The notes under the pieces were generated by a model that saw only the letters and a list, made by a program, of their open reading frames with translations, did no database searches and was not told the DNA's origin. The position numbers and the translations under genes were made by a program. From positions 4,510,072 through 4,574,071 of the forward strand of contig JADANN010000468.1 in assembly GCA_018806985.1 (NCBI GenBank): a DNA stretch of 64,000 nt. The letters run 5' to 3'. Positions within the stretch are counted from its first letter, which is position 1. Each line of letters starts with the position of its first letter. Origin of the DNA: Angiostrongylus vasorum (taxonomy: Eukaryota; Nematoda; Chromadorea; Rhabditida; Metastrongylidae). Below, piece by piece: positions 36,419 to 49,923 of this stretch.

Positions 36419-37969
36419 GTAAGTAATTAACTGTTTCTCATATAAAAAAATTTACTAGCTAACTTCTGGTGAATAACGAAAGAAATCGGACCGAATGATG
36501 CAATTTGTCACCAATGAGTACTTCTTAGTACTACTTGGGTATTTTATTTAATACTCGCTTGAATACTTGAATAGACTGCCTTCACGAATTACAAAGAATA
36601 GTGCGAACTCAAGTAAAAATTACTATTTGACTGGTAATTTACTCCTTCCCGGCTATGCAAGAATTTCCTTTTCGAGAGCCTGGTCACCTGTGGTAGCACA
36701 TTCTTAGATCGTTGCCACTCACCATTTAATGAGTATGTCGTTACCAGAATAGTAGTGATTTTCGGCACTGGTCTACTGTAATCTCAGCTTTCGGTTAGAA
36801 AATCGAGCTCCTTTATCGCTTGGAGGAAAGGGCTAATCCTCCGCTGTAAATCGCTGTTCGACATACAAGAACATCCTTAGCCGCCACGTCGAGACCGCAG
36901 ACTATGAGGAGGGATTTTGTTGAATAATGGAGTGAATCATAAATAGTGCGATTTGTCACTAGTGATTGAGTGCTGCCAGATACTGCAAAGCTATTTTTTT
37001 GTTCACACTCATTCAGTTTCGCCATTATTAATCGCATTTATGCCCGATAACACTATGAATCAGCGTCACCGACTCATATGGGAATTCGCGTTTTTGGCCA
37101 GATTAGGAACAAAGCGGTACGAATCACATGTTAGTCAAAGTTCACTATTCTGTTCCACGCAGTTCATTACTATTTTAGTCTAGTCGTTTTTACTTTTTCC
37201 TTTTCTTAATTCGAAGCACAGCACACATGCAGACCACAAGTTAGGTGGGTTAGTAAATCATCATAGACATAAACTTTCCTCTACACCACGGCTGATCTCA
37301 GCGAGCCAAATAAGCCGGAAGTCTATCTTTTCCAGTTTAGAACTGTTTACAAGCAGAATAAAAGAGTATTGGAAACTAAGTTATCTAAGCTGAGTTGTAG
37401 ATCTTACAAGAATTGAAAAAAAAGCGAAGTAGATGTATGCGACCTAGTTTTCACATTGGTTAGCGTATATCACGAAGTATTCCAAGAATCTTGTGAAATT
37501 CTAAAACATTCATTCGACTTCCCAGATATATCAGCCTCACTTTAGCATAATTGATTAGTGTTGGCGATACCGATACTCAATATTCTTATTGAGCAAACAC
37601 GAGGTGTTACTTCATTCTTTATTCCGATAAACCTGACGTTTCTGCAGTATAGACTTTTTTCAGACCATGAAATGAATTACTTAATCAATGCAGAGGTTAA
37701 CAGGAAATCGGTCGTGAAAAATTGCTACAAGATACTGATAATGTTGTTGTCATTTTGTAATACCGAAACTTCAAAGAAAGTCACTGAACTGATAACGTGA
37801 TAATGTGATGAGCTTCCTCTAAGGAACAGCTTACCACCAGAAATCGATCCTTTCTTATTGATTTTCGGAGAAAGTCTTATCCGAATGTAACTTCTTACAA
37901 GAGCAATGATGGGCACTCACTAGGTTAAGAAAATTGTTCCATTTGGGAGCACAGAGTTTTATACGGGTG

Positions 37970-38130
37970 TGGAGTGTGCCTAGCTCAGGTCAAAACATCG
38001 GCCTGAGATATGGCGCGATGTCACGCTTGATCACGAGGCATTCCACCTTGCGGTTCATTTCTGGATTTTTGTGATATATCCAAAATGAGACGTCCGCTAA
38101 TATTCAATGAATATTGTTGTTGAAAACCTG
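37970..38130 (-). pseudogene. Penelope-like retroelement 3'-end fragment
   Basis: Short minus-strand remnant matching the last part of the copy at 28190: GGCCTGAGATATGGCG, then GATGTCACGC, and a segment translating to NPEMNRKVECL in one frame. It lies within the 11.8-kb zfh-2 intron. Confidence 0.5.
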
Positions 38131-38261
38131 GTGTCTGCTCAAGAATAAAGCACTGACTTGCTCGTTAATCGAAAGTTGGTCCTAGGAATTAAAACTAATG
38201 ACTTAGCTTCATATTGTTTGCATCTCTCCAATATCGATAAGGCACCGTTAAATAGAAGAAA

Positions 38262-38460
38262 ATGTATATTGGCCATATTGCAATGATGAAGAGATATTTG
38301 CAAAGCTCAGAACTCCAGTTGAGCTTTGGACCTGCGATTACTCTTTCCAGGGCCACGTGTTACCCACTGCACCAGCGAAGCCTTTGCTTTACCTTCCTTT
38401 CAGACAGTTTTTCGAACGTAATGCCCTACAATGGAAAAATTGATAAGCACTAACCAAAAA
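38262..38460 (-). repeat. Family C repeat, minus strand
   Basis: TATTTGCAAAGCTCAGAACTC, ACTGCACCAGCGAAGCC, and CTTTACCTTCCTTTCAG parallel the copy at 770-1230. Moderately diverged. Confidence 0.5.
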
Positions 38461-38794
38461 GTTAAGCATTGGTCGTATTATCCTAGCTTGTTATGTTGAT
38501 TCCAATTTATCTGTACGATGACTTATATCTGCTGAAAAAATTTTTTCCACCAGTGATGACGACTGCATGGTCTTCCACAGTCATTCTGAGCCATTTCCTT
38601 TATTGACGCTCCTTCGTAGATGACGGCATCATTACGTACTGTGGTATTTAAAAGAAAAAAACAGCTTCTATGTCAACAGTGTGACATTTTCTTGTGAAGA
38701 TGTCCTTGTTGATGTAGTTTTTTGAACCTTTCGCACAAGGTTAAAAATCCAACTGTAGTGTTCGTTAAGCACCTTTTATTCGCTATTTTATAAT

Positions 38795-39062
38795 AGGCGG
38801 CACGTATAGTGTCCTTGCTACTAGTTACGCCTTTGGGCGTTGACTCGATCTCACACCCGCCTCACGGACCCGTTATCCTTCCGGGGTCGGGAGATTGGTA
38901 CCATTCTCACGTAGGAGGGTAATTAGAGCGCCCTGAGAAATCGCATTCCTCGTAAATTTTATAGGCGAAATACGCGTTCGATCACCTCTACGATGCTAGG
39001 AATGGAGTCGGGTTACTCGATTGCAGACAGCAATTGATCAACGCAGAGGGTTTTTATCCACT
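38795..39062 (+). repeat. Family A repeat (A6), diverged
   Basis: B-box-like TGACTCGATCTCAC, core at about 38868-38915 (TTCCGGGGTCGGGAGATTGG), tail CGTTCGATCACCTCTACG and AATTGATCAACGCAGAGGG...TTTATCC. The head is poorly preserved. Confidence 0.6.
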
Positions 39063-39234
39063 TGCTTTCATTGAAAAGAATGATTGCATACACCTGAAAA
39101 AGTCGTCAAAGCCAAATGACGCGTGCACCTCGATCTATATCGACAAATTCGAACTTCACCAAATCTCTTCGGGTTTTTGTTATCCCGTCATCGTTCCGCT
39201 CATTTATTGTTTGCCTTGGAATAACTTACATCAA

Positions 39235-39355
39235 TATATCATTATCGTCACCACCATCATCATCGCCATCATTATCATCATCTGCCTCTACATTATCTTT
39301 ATCACCATCGTCGCCGTCGTTGTCGTTGTCGTTATCGTAGGTATCGTCGTGCTTC
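39235..39355. repeat. ATC/TCG trinucleotide-rich run
   Basis: Imperfect CATCAT, CCATCATCG and GTCGTTGTCG triplets give overlapping open frames of isoleucine/valine or serine. Not a gene. Confidence 0.75.
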
Positions 39356-41869
39356 AAGCGTGAGGCTCACGCTTTGCTTGGTTGACTCAAGCAGCTGAGT
39401 CACGACACGTGCTGCGACGACGCGAATTAATCTCCGGCCCGCGAAAACATTTCCATTCCGCTCATTTATTGTTTGCCTTGGAATCACCTACACCAATATA
39501 TACAAACGATCGTAATGCATGCTAAGCTTCTACAGTATTCCACGTCGTGTAGTCATAGTCAAACGCGAGCGCAAATATGACGCTCGACCGGCAGATTGTG
39601 GCCAGCACACCGGCCAACGAACTTGGCCACTCTGAGGCACACATCAAAGTGAATGCAAACCATGCGAATAAGTACCCTCACAAGACGCTCCAGTTGACTT
39701 TACATCAACGAAAAAAAAACAGAATAAAAGTGTGAAAGTGTAACTGTTTAGACACTTTGTGGTATTGTAAAGACCTTTACACAGGTAAAGTACAAGCTTT
39801 ATCTTAATATAAGTCCACTTGAGATTTTATCGCCAAAAACATAAGTAGTACGTTACTACTGGCTGATCTGATGTGTCGGTTTATTAATGTTTCAAGCATC
39901 AAATGAAGGAGTGCTTAAGAACTTAACGACTGTGTTGTCATAATATATAGCGAAGCATTTAAAATGCCAGTCATCATACGTGACGCCCATTTCAGTACAT
40001 CTTCGCCTCAGTCAGTTGTCTTGTGTAACCGTTACTCATGCGTTAGTCATGTTCAAATGTAGGTTCGGCAGTAGTTCAGAAAACTACTCCATTTTTTTCC
40101 TCACTGATATGTTGAATACCTGTTAACCATAGTTTTCTTTGAAAATTCAGCATAACCGTATTAGGACCTCTCAAGTCTTCATCACATACAGTCAGCTACC
40201 CTTGCTGATCAGAGAAAGGATTTCTCTCATGCGGCTAGCATCCTTTCAGGGGGTAACAATCTTACCGAGCTAGTTCTTAAATAACTCCACTACCTAGGAT
40301 ACAGCAGAAGCTTAGAGGCAGTTGAATCGATGAGGGTTTGGTAATCGAGAGATTTACTATTCTATTGCAAATGGTTGAAAAAATATTAAACGTCAAACAC
40401 GGAGTACTTCTAGTTCACTTTCGTGCTTTGATGACGTTATCTGAGGTGGTCACGAAATAAACCTTGGAAATCCACGAAATCTACAGTGTTTTGGAAGCAT
40501 TTTTTGAATATAATACTGAAGGATTAGTAGAGCGTGGTTCATTTTAATGTTACTATAACAACTGCACAACAAACAAGCATAGAGAAACCAGAGGAACGAT
40601 TCGGTAGGCTTCAGAATTCTGAAGAAGCGTCTTTTAGTGTTAGCTTGAAACGGAAGCAACTGAGTCCCGTCATCGTCATTAAATTTTTTCCCACTACTTC
40701 GCTCACACTCCAACCGTATTAGATTTTGTTCACGAACTACTTGCATATCTCAAATCGTAGTCCATGACCATGAAGAAGTGAAAAAAATTTTGTAGTAAAT
40801 GATTACATAAACTAAAAAGTGCAAAGGCCTTTTGTGATGTTACCTGCTGTCTTCATCTCAAGTCATCTTTCAAATTGGATGCATTTTAGTAAATCTTTTT
40901 AAAACAATCCTGGATAAATGGTTCTTCAATACAATGGAGTTCCTTGCTAACCAACGAACACTTTCAAAACTGAATTTCATTCTGCTCACTCATAGTGTTC
41001 GCTTAATTTCTTCTTCTGTTTACAATGAAAAGTTGGTAGGTCGGACAGTGAGATTTGATATTCGAAAAGCAAAACCGAAAAGTAGTAACAGTGGTGTTAA
41101 GAAGATACCGTAATGAGCAACGGTAGTGGTATGATAAATAAAATTACAGTACGACACTACAGTATGAGTTCTGTCTCATTTCTGTTCTCCTTTTTTAGTT
41201 TCATCTTGATTTCTTCCTTGTTCCTAGCCGATGATTTGAGCCGTAGTCCCTGTTTTGGTGGTGTTCGAGCGGTAGTTGAACGTAAGACTTGTTTTATACG
41301 ACGATGACGAGGTAGGGAGGGAGAATCGATCGATTGGTGATAGATTGTCGATTTATTTGACACGCATCACTGCTTTGAATAATAAGAATAACCAGAAAAA
41401 TTCAACTACACTTCACCCTAACCGTGCATCCATTACGCATTACCATATGGAGACCCCATTCCATCTCTCCGCCCAATACCGCTGATTATTTAGCGTGTAA
41501 CCTGTTCTTTCAGCTTCAGTTTTCTTTCCCAACAACATTTTTTTGTCCTTTTATGAAAACAACCTCTTCTGTGGGACATAGAAACAGTGCCAAAGGAAAA
41601 CCGTAGTAAGGAGTTGTAGTTTATGTCCATTCATTCCATTGTGCTTCTTTTGCTCTTTTTTTGGTTTTTTTTGTTCTTTTTGATGTTTCATGATCGGTCA
41701 CCACATGTATCACACTGTAGAAATCCGAGCACTTCCATGCGATTGGTTTCCTCATATCCTTCATATACAAGGGTCTTCTAACTCTGCGTGTGTGAGTTCG
41801 GCAGCTGTTTGGCGATCATCATCCTCTTAATGAATGTTGCTGAACTCTGGTTTACTCAATTCTGGGATA

Positions 41870-42030
41870 GCCAGGCTAGAGGGTGCCTACTTGGAATGCA
41901 AGGAGTGAAGTGATCCCAGACAACACTGGTTCCAACTTCATGACCCCGGAGAGTTGAGAGCCTTGCTGAGCTCGGAGTGGGTCGGAGCAGGGCTGTGCTC
42001 GGGTTGAACGGCATGAATAACACTTTGCTA
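41870..42030 (-). repeat. Core-bearing SINE-like repeat, minus strand
   Basis: Carries the shared core in reverse (41915-41960: CCCAGACAACACTGG, TTCCAACTTCATGACCCCGG) and a B-box-like TTCAACCCGA when reversed. The head differs from the canonical family A head. About 50 nt separate it from the plus-strand copy A7. Confidence 0.6.
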
Positions 42031-42082
42031 TCTACCCTTGCCTTTTTATTATTGTTTTTTTTTATTGTTGTTGTTTTGGGGG

Positions 42083-42350
42083 CATGAGTAGCGCAGTGGT
42101 TAGAGCGGCCTTGCAACATACACAGAATCGATTCTGCGCCTCAGGTCTACCAAGCCTTCCATCCCTCCGGGGTCAGCAGATTTGTACTAGACTTTGACTG
42201 GGAGGATTGCAGCACTGACTCGTTCCATCGGCAGGCCGCTGCGAGTCACTGTATAAGCTAAACATGCATTCAATCGCCTCTAATAATAAACTCGAACTCA
42301 TGGCGTATCCCTCAGGAGTTGAAGAAGATCGGGAGGTTTATCTTTTCTGT
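42083..42350 (+). repeat. Family A repeat (A7)
   Basis: Head GAGTAGCGCAGTGGTTAGAG is an excellent tRNA A box; B-box-like AATCGATTCTG; core at about 42148-42205; tail AACATGCATTCAATCGCC and GGCGTATCCCTCAGG. It forms an inverted pair with the copy at 41870. Confidence 0.8.
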
Positions 42351-44071
42351 TATTACTATTATTAAGGATTCCACATATGCCATATCATTTCTATTAAAGA
42401 CTACGAAACATAAGAAACGTTGTATTTAGCGTTGTAGAAGTTAATTGTGCGGTATTTGACTAAGGAAATGCTGTTTACTCTTTAAAAAGTGCTAAGCTTG
42501 AAAAACAGGAGGCTCAAGAGATTTTGACCCAGAGGTTGGCTTTTGGTTCGAAACCTTCGAGTTGTATTTTGAAAATGTTAAAGACATTTTCAGATGTACA
42601 GATCAAAAGTGCTGAATGGGACAACATTTCTTGAAAGAATTTGAACGATTAGATAATTTTACTAATTGGCATCGACCCCAGTTATGATTTGGGTTTGGGC
42701 ACATTGTTAATATTACATTATTTCTTTGCCTTGATAAATGAAATGGGAGCCAGAACAAGTTGCCCTGAACTAGTCAGCTTTGTCTCCTTTTTTTTCGCTC
42801 CGTATTCCAGTAGGGTTAAGAACGTTGTTTAACAAATTAGCGATCATGCGAAGCATATACATCCGTGAAAAAATCTTTGCGCTCAGTACACTTGCCTGCA
42901 CTTAAATAAGAAGCACACTTATTCATTTGTTCAATCCTTCAATCATTCATATTTTTTGTTTATTCCTTGACTCTTAGTAAATTCACACGCTGGAGTTGTG
43001 TCCAACTCGTCATCAAGCGCCAACCTTTGTGGATCATGGTTTGAGGCTGCCCGTGTTACCAGTAGAGGTTTCTTCTATGATGATAACAATTTGTAGCAAA
43101 AGTTTTCTTTTTTAGTTTGGCCTTCAAATACCGGAAATTTCAAACAAGAATGCCAGTTATTTTCGAGATTAAAGAAGATTGAAATGTAAAGAACGCGTAC
43201 TGTAATAAATGTGTTGAAGGTTTACAGCAGCATTCCCTGAGGTAGTTCTCTAATCGCTGTTTACTTTATTGTCTACAGGTCTTTTTAACCAAAGAGAGCT
43301 ATTTAAAATAAGAATGCTGCACATGTAAGAAGACTCCTTCGCAACTTTTTGGAGACTCTTTGGCTCTTCAATTTTGATTAAATTATTTGTAGACTGGCTC
43401 CGAACTTTTTGTTCATGGGGGGTCTAGATAGTAGTTTTCGACTTCGAGTATTATTACTGGACCTTGACAATTACATGGACGACCTAAGTCGAAGATCCAT
43501 AACATTAAAACGCATTAACGAATCCGTATGAATGAACATCGGATTTATTGCTACGTAACCCTGCTTGAACAGAGCACCAGACTATTAAGATCGAACAAGA
43601 AATGTCCCTTACGAGTCATTAAATTTAATAATGCCTTCTTATAGAACAGATCCATTCTCTCATTCTTTCTATTCTTCATAATCGTTGTCGTTAAGTTCTT
43701 TTTTAACATCATTCCTAGTGTTCATCTTAGCCCTCATTCAATAGTTCACCACTCCGGATGAAATAACTCAGCATTGTATCAGAGTTTTCTTACTCTTCCT
43801 ATTACCATACGATCCTTCTATTATCAACTGCTTCATCAATCTATATGCCTCCGACCATTTCATTGTTCATATCACAAATATATGCGAAAACCCATCGGGA
43901 AAAAAAATCGCTTACAACCTCATTTCTTTCTTGTCCATTGGCTTCTATCTGCCTTAGTGTTATGTCTCTGGATTAATCACTTTATCATTTTACTACGAAA
44001 GAATTGGGCACTATCAAACAATTTGTTAAAAGTAAAAACTAGTTGCTCCTTCACTAGGATAATAAAGCATA

Positions 44072-44170
44072 AAGCTCTCGGCGTTGATCAACAATCCCTG
44101 AGAGATGTGTCATGCGTTCGACTTCGTTAAGTATCGTTGGAGGTGATTGAATGAATATCTGGCCTTTTAC
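44072..44170 (-). repeat. Family A tail fragment, minus strand
   Basis: Only the 3' tail is present: CTCTCGGCGTTGATCAAC, AATCCCTGAGAGATG, and GGAGGTGATTGAATGAATATC reversed with respect to A1-A7. Head and core are missing. Confidence 0.6.
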
Positions 44171-45179
44171 TAGGACATCCAACTTAAATCTTATAGAAGC
44201 CATTGAGGGCAAAATTATACCCTCTAATCCACCAAAGTGCTTTGATTTAACGCATTATTACGCCTCTAAATGTGATGAGGATGCAGTTTCTTTTCGTTTT
44301 TAACTTGCTTTATATTTTTTTCTGTGGAGTAATATCTTTCTATCTGGCTTCTTTTCTTCATCTTTTTTCTTTATTTCTCATTCTTCTGGTTGGCACTTTC
44401 GCGAAGCTTTCGATTAATTAATATTAAATTTCTTCCTTTACACTGTCACCTCCAACGGCCTTCTGTCAATTCCATTACTGATAATGTTGCGGTAGTGGTA
44501 ACAGTAACGCTAACGTTAACGGTAATGATATTGCTAAGAGTGGAGTATTCGGCATCTAATGACTAGGACAGATTTTTGTAATGTCGAATTCGCATGGTCA
44601 GGAAGATATAACTTGTCACCTTCTTTGGAAATCTAGTAGATTACGCTTTGAGATAGAATATAAGTCATTGCTTCCATGAAAGAATCTCAACTGTTAGGAC
44701 ATGCTGGATGTGGGATAAGGGTTTCTAAATAAAGTCTCGAAGCAAATATTTCGTAGCAAACAAGGTTTATTATTTCTTAGCTGCTTTCGAAATCAAGCAA
44801 TTGACGAATTCGTGGCTTAGAAAGAATGAAGATGAACCTTTAATTGTTTTTATTAGATCTTGTTAAGAAACGATAGCGTTCGGGATTTCCCTTCACATTC
44901 CTGCAAAAATCTGCTAGATTACATGGCAGTAGCTTGTTATCTCTGTTGATCTTTCCTACCATTTAGGTTAAAGCAAAAATTTTTTAGCTTTCGTAGTCAT
45001 ATAACGAGACTAAATGACCATTATTTATCGAGTTCAACAGATCGTTCCTACGTGGAATTTCTTTGTTTTCCAATAATTCCCTGACTTTTACTTTCAGTAG
45101 CTCTTTTCTATCTATCTATTTCAAACCGATCTGTGCTCGTGTTTTTATGGATAAGCGATAAGAACGTTCCTAATAGCAA

Positions 45180-45560
45180 CTTTGCATATGCATTAGTGTT
45201 TGCCAGCGCAATTCAATCTGACGTTATGGTGGTTCTCATCATGCCGGATTAACCGCGAAGCGTACGAGGTCACGAAGACAATAACCTCGCACAGCAACTC
45301 TTCGGCCAATAAAACTTTCCCTAAGAAGGCCACACACCCAGCCACATGCACCCAAAGCTAAACCCATATTACTAAACGCTAAGGTCATCGAACCCTGGTG
45401 GCGTTGGGTTGTTGCGCCGAAGCTCTTAGTGGGTGGGCGTGGTCGAGGTCTGCAATTGGCTGCGCAACGTCCGTCCTCTAATCTACAGCCTATCAGCTAA
45501 TGAACGTATCAGCCGCTCCCACACTTTACCAGACCGCATCCAGAACCCTCTGAGACTTGA
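45180..45560. promoter_or_regulatory. GC-rich intronic block with POU-like palindrome
   Basis: Starts with TTTGCATATGCATTAG, an octamer/POU-type palindrome, followed by CGCAATTCAATC, GGATTAACCGCG, two CCAAT-type boxes and a GGGTGGGCGTGG box. No open frame across it. The density of developmental-factor motifs within an intron of a transcription factor gene suggests an enhancer; this is inference. Confidence 0.35.
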
Positions 45561-46769
45561 ATGCCAGTTTTCTAGCTAGTTTTTTAAAACGTTTCGCCAG
45601 TGAAACATAATCTTTATTTTGAATAAATAGGTTTTTGTTTACAAAAAACTGCAGGTATAACTCAATTTATCTAATGGTTTTGGTTTGCGACCACTTTGTA
45701 GAAGCATTTTTTGGTCAAGAAATTGAAGTCTTAAGTTTTTTTAATACACAACCTGGACAGATTTTACTTTTTTATGCTTTTTAAATGTCTTTCTTTTAAC
45801 TCCTCCTTTTTACTCTCATTGGGTTTCCTCGCCTAGTTATTCAAGAATCAGAGCCTTCGAACTCGGATGTCGGCAGTTAGATATCTCTTCTCAACTATAT
45901 ATACAAATTTTTTGCCTGTATCTTACGCTTCGTTTCAATTTATTGCAAAGATATGTCATTGAAATATTACCTGTATGAGCTGTAATCCCATTTGTCATCG
46001 AATGAATCGTGTCGGCGCCAGCAAAGTCTATATTTGTCATTATTGCGTACTAGCGACATCCAGTAGAATCCGATCGCTTGTGGAAATCAAATGCTACCAC
46101 ACTTTTTTATCCCTCGATCTTTATTTTTTACGAGTTTTCGAAAAGGATATTCGCTACTTCGCTGCTGTTTTCAATGGGGTGCTGGATATACTCGGAGGTG
46201 ATTTGTCGGCTTCTCCTGCAACAGATTTCGTGTAGGATGCACTGTTTATGAAATACTGAGAATCGTCTCGGACTTCTCCGCACTTAAATTACAACACGCG
46301 TTTGGTCTGATCAACGTGTAGAATGCAACAAGAAAATGTATGAACGAAGAATATGATTCGATTATGCATGATTTGTAGAATATGACTACATGCCTACAGA
46401 AAGTGCAACTCAGTTCTAAGCACGAGGTCGTGCATCGCGTTAATCCAACTGCATCTTCACTTTCAACACTCCAGTCGCCCGTGAAATATCCTATAACTCT
46501 GCTGCTAATTAAAGCTCAATCCGTATTAGCAAGTCTATGGTCTTTTCTGGAAGAAACTTTGGTGGAACACCCACTATTTCCTCAGAGACGGTAACGTCTT
46601 AAAGGGTTACGTTCAGTTCTCCTTAGATTAAAAGCATGGATGATGACGATTAAGACGTGAAGGTCACACACCGTTTGAGCGCGTATCATCACGTCAAGGT
46701 AGACGACTAGTTATTCGTATTATCGCTTTATGTTAATGCGATTATAGAGGCAATCGATGTGTTTATGAT

Positions 46770-47060
46770 CAGGCGGTATCGTCGGCAGTGGCGGTGGCGG
46801 TGACGGCGACAATGAGATGACGGCGGGTGGCGCGCGAAACAAGCCGTAGACCGAATGCAAAAAGCAATTGTGAATGGATTGTGTATTTGTTTGTGAGACG
46901 CAGCGATTACTTTTCTTTGTATCGCGATCTGTAATACTCTTATAGAATCCGTAACTCAGCCACAAATAAACTCATCAACGGTTGCTGTCGCAGGCGACCG
47001 CCGCGTGCGACCACGGCAGCCGTCGTTTTGTTAGTTCTGTCTAAAATCGTCTGTCTCACA
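46770..47060. promoter_or_regulatory. GC/CpG-rich intronic block
   Basis: CpG-rich sequence (GGCGGTGACGGCGAC, GTCGCAGGCGACCGCCGCG) between AT-rich flanks in the 11.8-kb intron. There is no supported coding frame; candidate regulatory element only. Confidence 0.25.
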
Positions 47061-48254
47061 ATCACTAAGGAGACTATCGACGCTACGTTTCTGACTTGAA
47101 TCTGAAACTGTAATCTATATGAACGTCATGTTACAAAAGCTATTAGAAGTTGTACTTAGTTGCGATTTATGTAGTACGCCGCATGGCAGTCTTTTCACCC
47201 GTTTGACTTTGGTCGTTCAGAAAAACAAAGCCGATTAGTACGAGCGAAATATGATTAGTTTTTTTTGTAACTCCTTGTATTTCCATTCGAAGTATCCAGG
47301 TAGGAGTCATCAAAGAAAATCGTTGTTGTCCTTGAAACTATAAAGAATGGGCTAAGAAAAGCCGAATAGGCATGAAAGAGAACAGCTTCCTTAATAGTTT
47401 TTAATGTAATTCATTAACTAGTGATGTGAGATGTTGTCAAAATGATTTGAAAGTAGAATGTGGCAGATGTGGATGATGATCATAGTACGGTGGTTGGTAG
47501 CCATGTTGTTGCTGGTCTTCAATCATTCGCATTCATTTGAATCAGGTCCTTCAATCGGCCGACGAACCACCTCATTCAACAACGTAACTCATTCGGACAA
47601 TCAATCCTCTTATATCGGCTTATTTGCTTCAATGATTTCGAACGATTCAATTTAATAAATCGTTTCTCCTAGATTTTTTTCCCGCATCAGGATTTTAATG
47701 CTCTACATGGCGTTTATTTACACTCCTATTACCGACCAATTTCAATCTTCCCCAAATTTCTCTAACTTCTATATGGAAACAATTGCTTGAATTTCAATAT
47801 TTATATCTGTTCTGTTATAAATTAGTCTATTCTCCATGGGGTAACCTAAGGTTGCTAAGGCAGTTGCGGAAGTTATTTCTCAATGCCTAAGGTTTTAAAG
47901 GATTTCGAACCTTTTTTTCTTCAGAGTCTTTCGTCCGCTTACTTTATATGGAACGAGTACACAGCCGTGTACACTTCACATAGAGTCTTTCTCGAGAACA
48001 GTTTAAAAATGTTGATAAACTAAAAATTCAATTATTGACGAACTTCAAGTTTGACATATGGGCTTTTTTTTCTTTCCTGTTCCTTTTTGGGTTAATGGTA
48101 GACAAGATGATCCGTAAGCGGAAACATTTTTTAACACGGATTTTATATCCAGGATTATTTTTTTCCATCAGCATAGAAGAATTTATAACAGGATGGATAT
48201 GCAAATCAGAGTGGTTGATTCAATGACTATTGAGGAGTTTGCGAATGTTTCTAG

Positions 48255-48370
48255 GTTAATCACATCCGTGAGGGTGCCACCACCGCCTCTTCATCGGCTC
48301 TTTGTCGAATCGGAAACACGAAGACAATATTTCAAGTACTGTGTCGACCGTGTCAGGAACTTCTAGCAAG
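48255..48370 (+). CDS. zfh-2: zfh-2 exon: HIREG linker and first half of a split finger
   Basis: Acceptor GTTTCTAG, donor AAG|GTAAGC, phase 0 in and phase 2 out. It encodes VNHIREGATTASSSALCRIG and then NTKTIFQVLCRPCQELLA. HIREG followed by GN and a CxxC matches the vertebrate HIKEG...GNPVHLKCNAC segment, so this is the expected next exon although it is 11.8 kb away. The pair CRPC is the first half of a zinc finger whose histidines are on the next exon. Other frames here contain stops. Confidence 0.85.
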
Positions 48371-49739
48371 GTAAGCACATCGTCCATTATAGAACTTTTT
48401 TGTTGCATTCCGCTTTCTAGGCAGTTGTTTAGTTGTTATCGGCTACGCTAGAACTTTTTCTCTTCTTTATGACAACCAGACGTTATTGTCTGAATGGCGA
48501 CTAACATTTCTGAACAAAGAAATTAGGTAGTCTAGACATCGTTTCACACCACTTTGACAGACACAGGATTTCAGAAGTTATCACATTTGCTTCCTTCATT
48601 CGTTTTCTAAAACAATTCCTTGCTTTTGACGTGTATGATAAACTTCATGCGTTGTTTTCATCGAGTGTTTTTTTTATTCTGTCCCATATTTTGCTGTCAA
48701 CAGATTTTTCTCGAGTGAACGGCGTTAAACCGATAGAAAACCTGGATGAACATCATAAGAAACCTTTTCGGCGTCTATACCTTGGGATCCTAGGCATCAG
48801 TGATTTCCTTAATATTTTTGCATAAATTTTCTCAATACAAACGTTTCCAAAGTCTTTTGTGTTAGTTGAAATGGGTCACATGCCTCAACTATTATCAACC
48901 TTTTTGGGTTTTGATGTGTGATAGGATCTTAAACGGTTCGACTATGTACCCCTTTGTACTATTATGCACTCAGAAAAGTACAAAACAAGGGGCCATGCAG
49001 AAGATTCTCTTACTTTACCACATCTCAGTTTCCTCCCAATGTGAGTTTTTGTTTAAAAAAAACCCCCAAGATGGATGTGACGCAAAAATTTTTTCTCAAA
49101 ATGAGTTCATCGTGGTTTTCTTGATTCTAGTTCGTCGTTCACTGAACTGAGCGTAGAAGACTGAGCGCCGATTTGTGGAAGAAAGAATCATAACGGCATT
49201 CACTGTTCTCTATAAGACAGTAATGATCTCATATTTTGTATCAACTGTGTGAGTGTTGGTTGTTAAGAGTTACTCGAAGAGGTGAGCCAGCACATTCCAC
49301 TACCATTTGTCCTTCATCACTTACCAGTGCTGGACAGTTGTTGGTTTCGTTCGCTTCAGTGTCACAAACAACATAAAATTGTCTTTTTTTTCGCTATAAC
49401 TTGCGTAAAACACTTCAAAAACTTGGTATATAGTCCAATCTATATCGACTATTATGAGATAAGAACGATTGTTGAGTGTTTTATGCACATCGAGTTGTCT
49501 TACTGTAACTGAAGTATGCGATGATACAGTGTGTATCATTTGCACTACTGACGATGTTAGACACTCATCATCCATAGATACACAAAGACATACAGACAAA
49601 CATATACATATATATATAATATATATATATAAGCATATGCACACACCGATACACCTACGTATATACAATTTTGAGCACCAACACACCTGCTGGCAGACTC
49701 ACGTATACACGTGCGTACACATGCACATAGACACCGAAT

Positions 49740-49767
49740 ATGCATGCACACACCTACACACACACAC

Positions 49768-49823
<56 letters not shown>
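49740..49823. repeat. (CA)n microsatellite upstream of a zfh-2 exon
   Basis: CA dinucleotide run with one early GCACA interruption, ending about 100 nt before the acceptor of the exon at 49924. The whole stretch 49570-49823 is CA/TA-rich. Long apparent open frames here come from the repeat. Confidence 0.95.
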
Positions 49824-49825
<2 letters not shown>

Positions 49826-49923
49826 CCACTCACATCCAGGCGCTTTTACGCATAAATACTAAGCACGTAAATGCACAGATAATTATACATCTGTACATAT
49901 ACGCACGTACATCTTTTTTACAG

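Larger units (their letters stand above)
36419..48254 (+). other. zfh-2 large intron, about 11.8 kb
   Basis: No exon of the family is missing between LKANFQLH and HIREG, so this stretch is one intron. It holds a Penelope fragment (37970-38130), a family C copy (38262-38460), family A copies (38795, 41870, 42083, 44072), an ATC-rich run near 39240-39350, and GC-rich blocks at 45180-45560 and 46770-47060. Several short open frames in it (43774-44130, 45975-46235, 47458-47655) lack family resemblance or splice support. Confidence 0.75.

Noticed and set aside
47458..47655. Frame starting MWQMWMMIIVRWLV, like a signal peptide
   Set aside because: Short, ends without splice site, no motif; sits in a zfh-2 intron.
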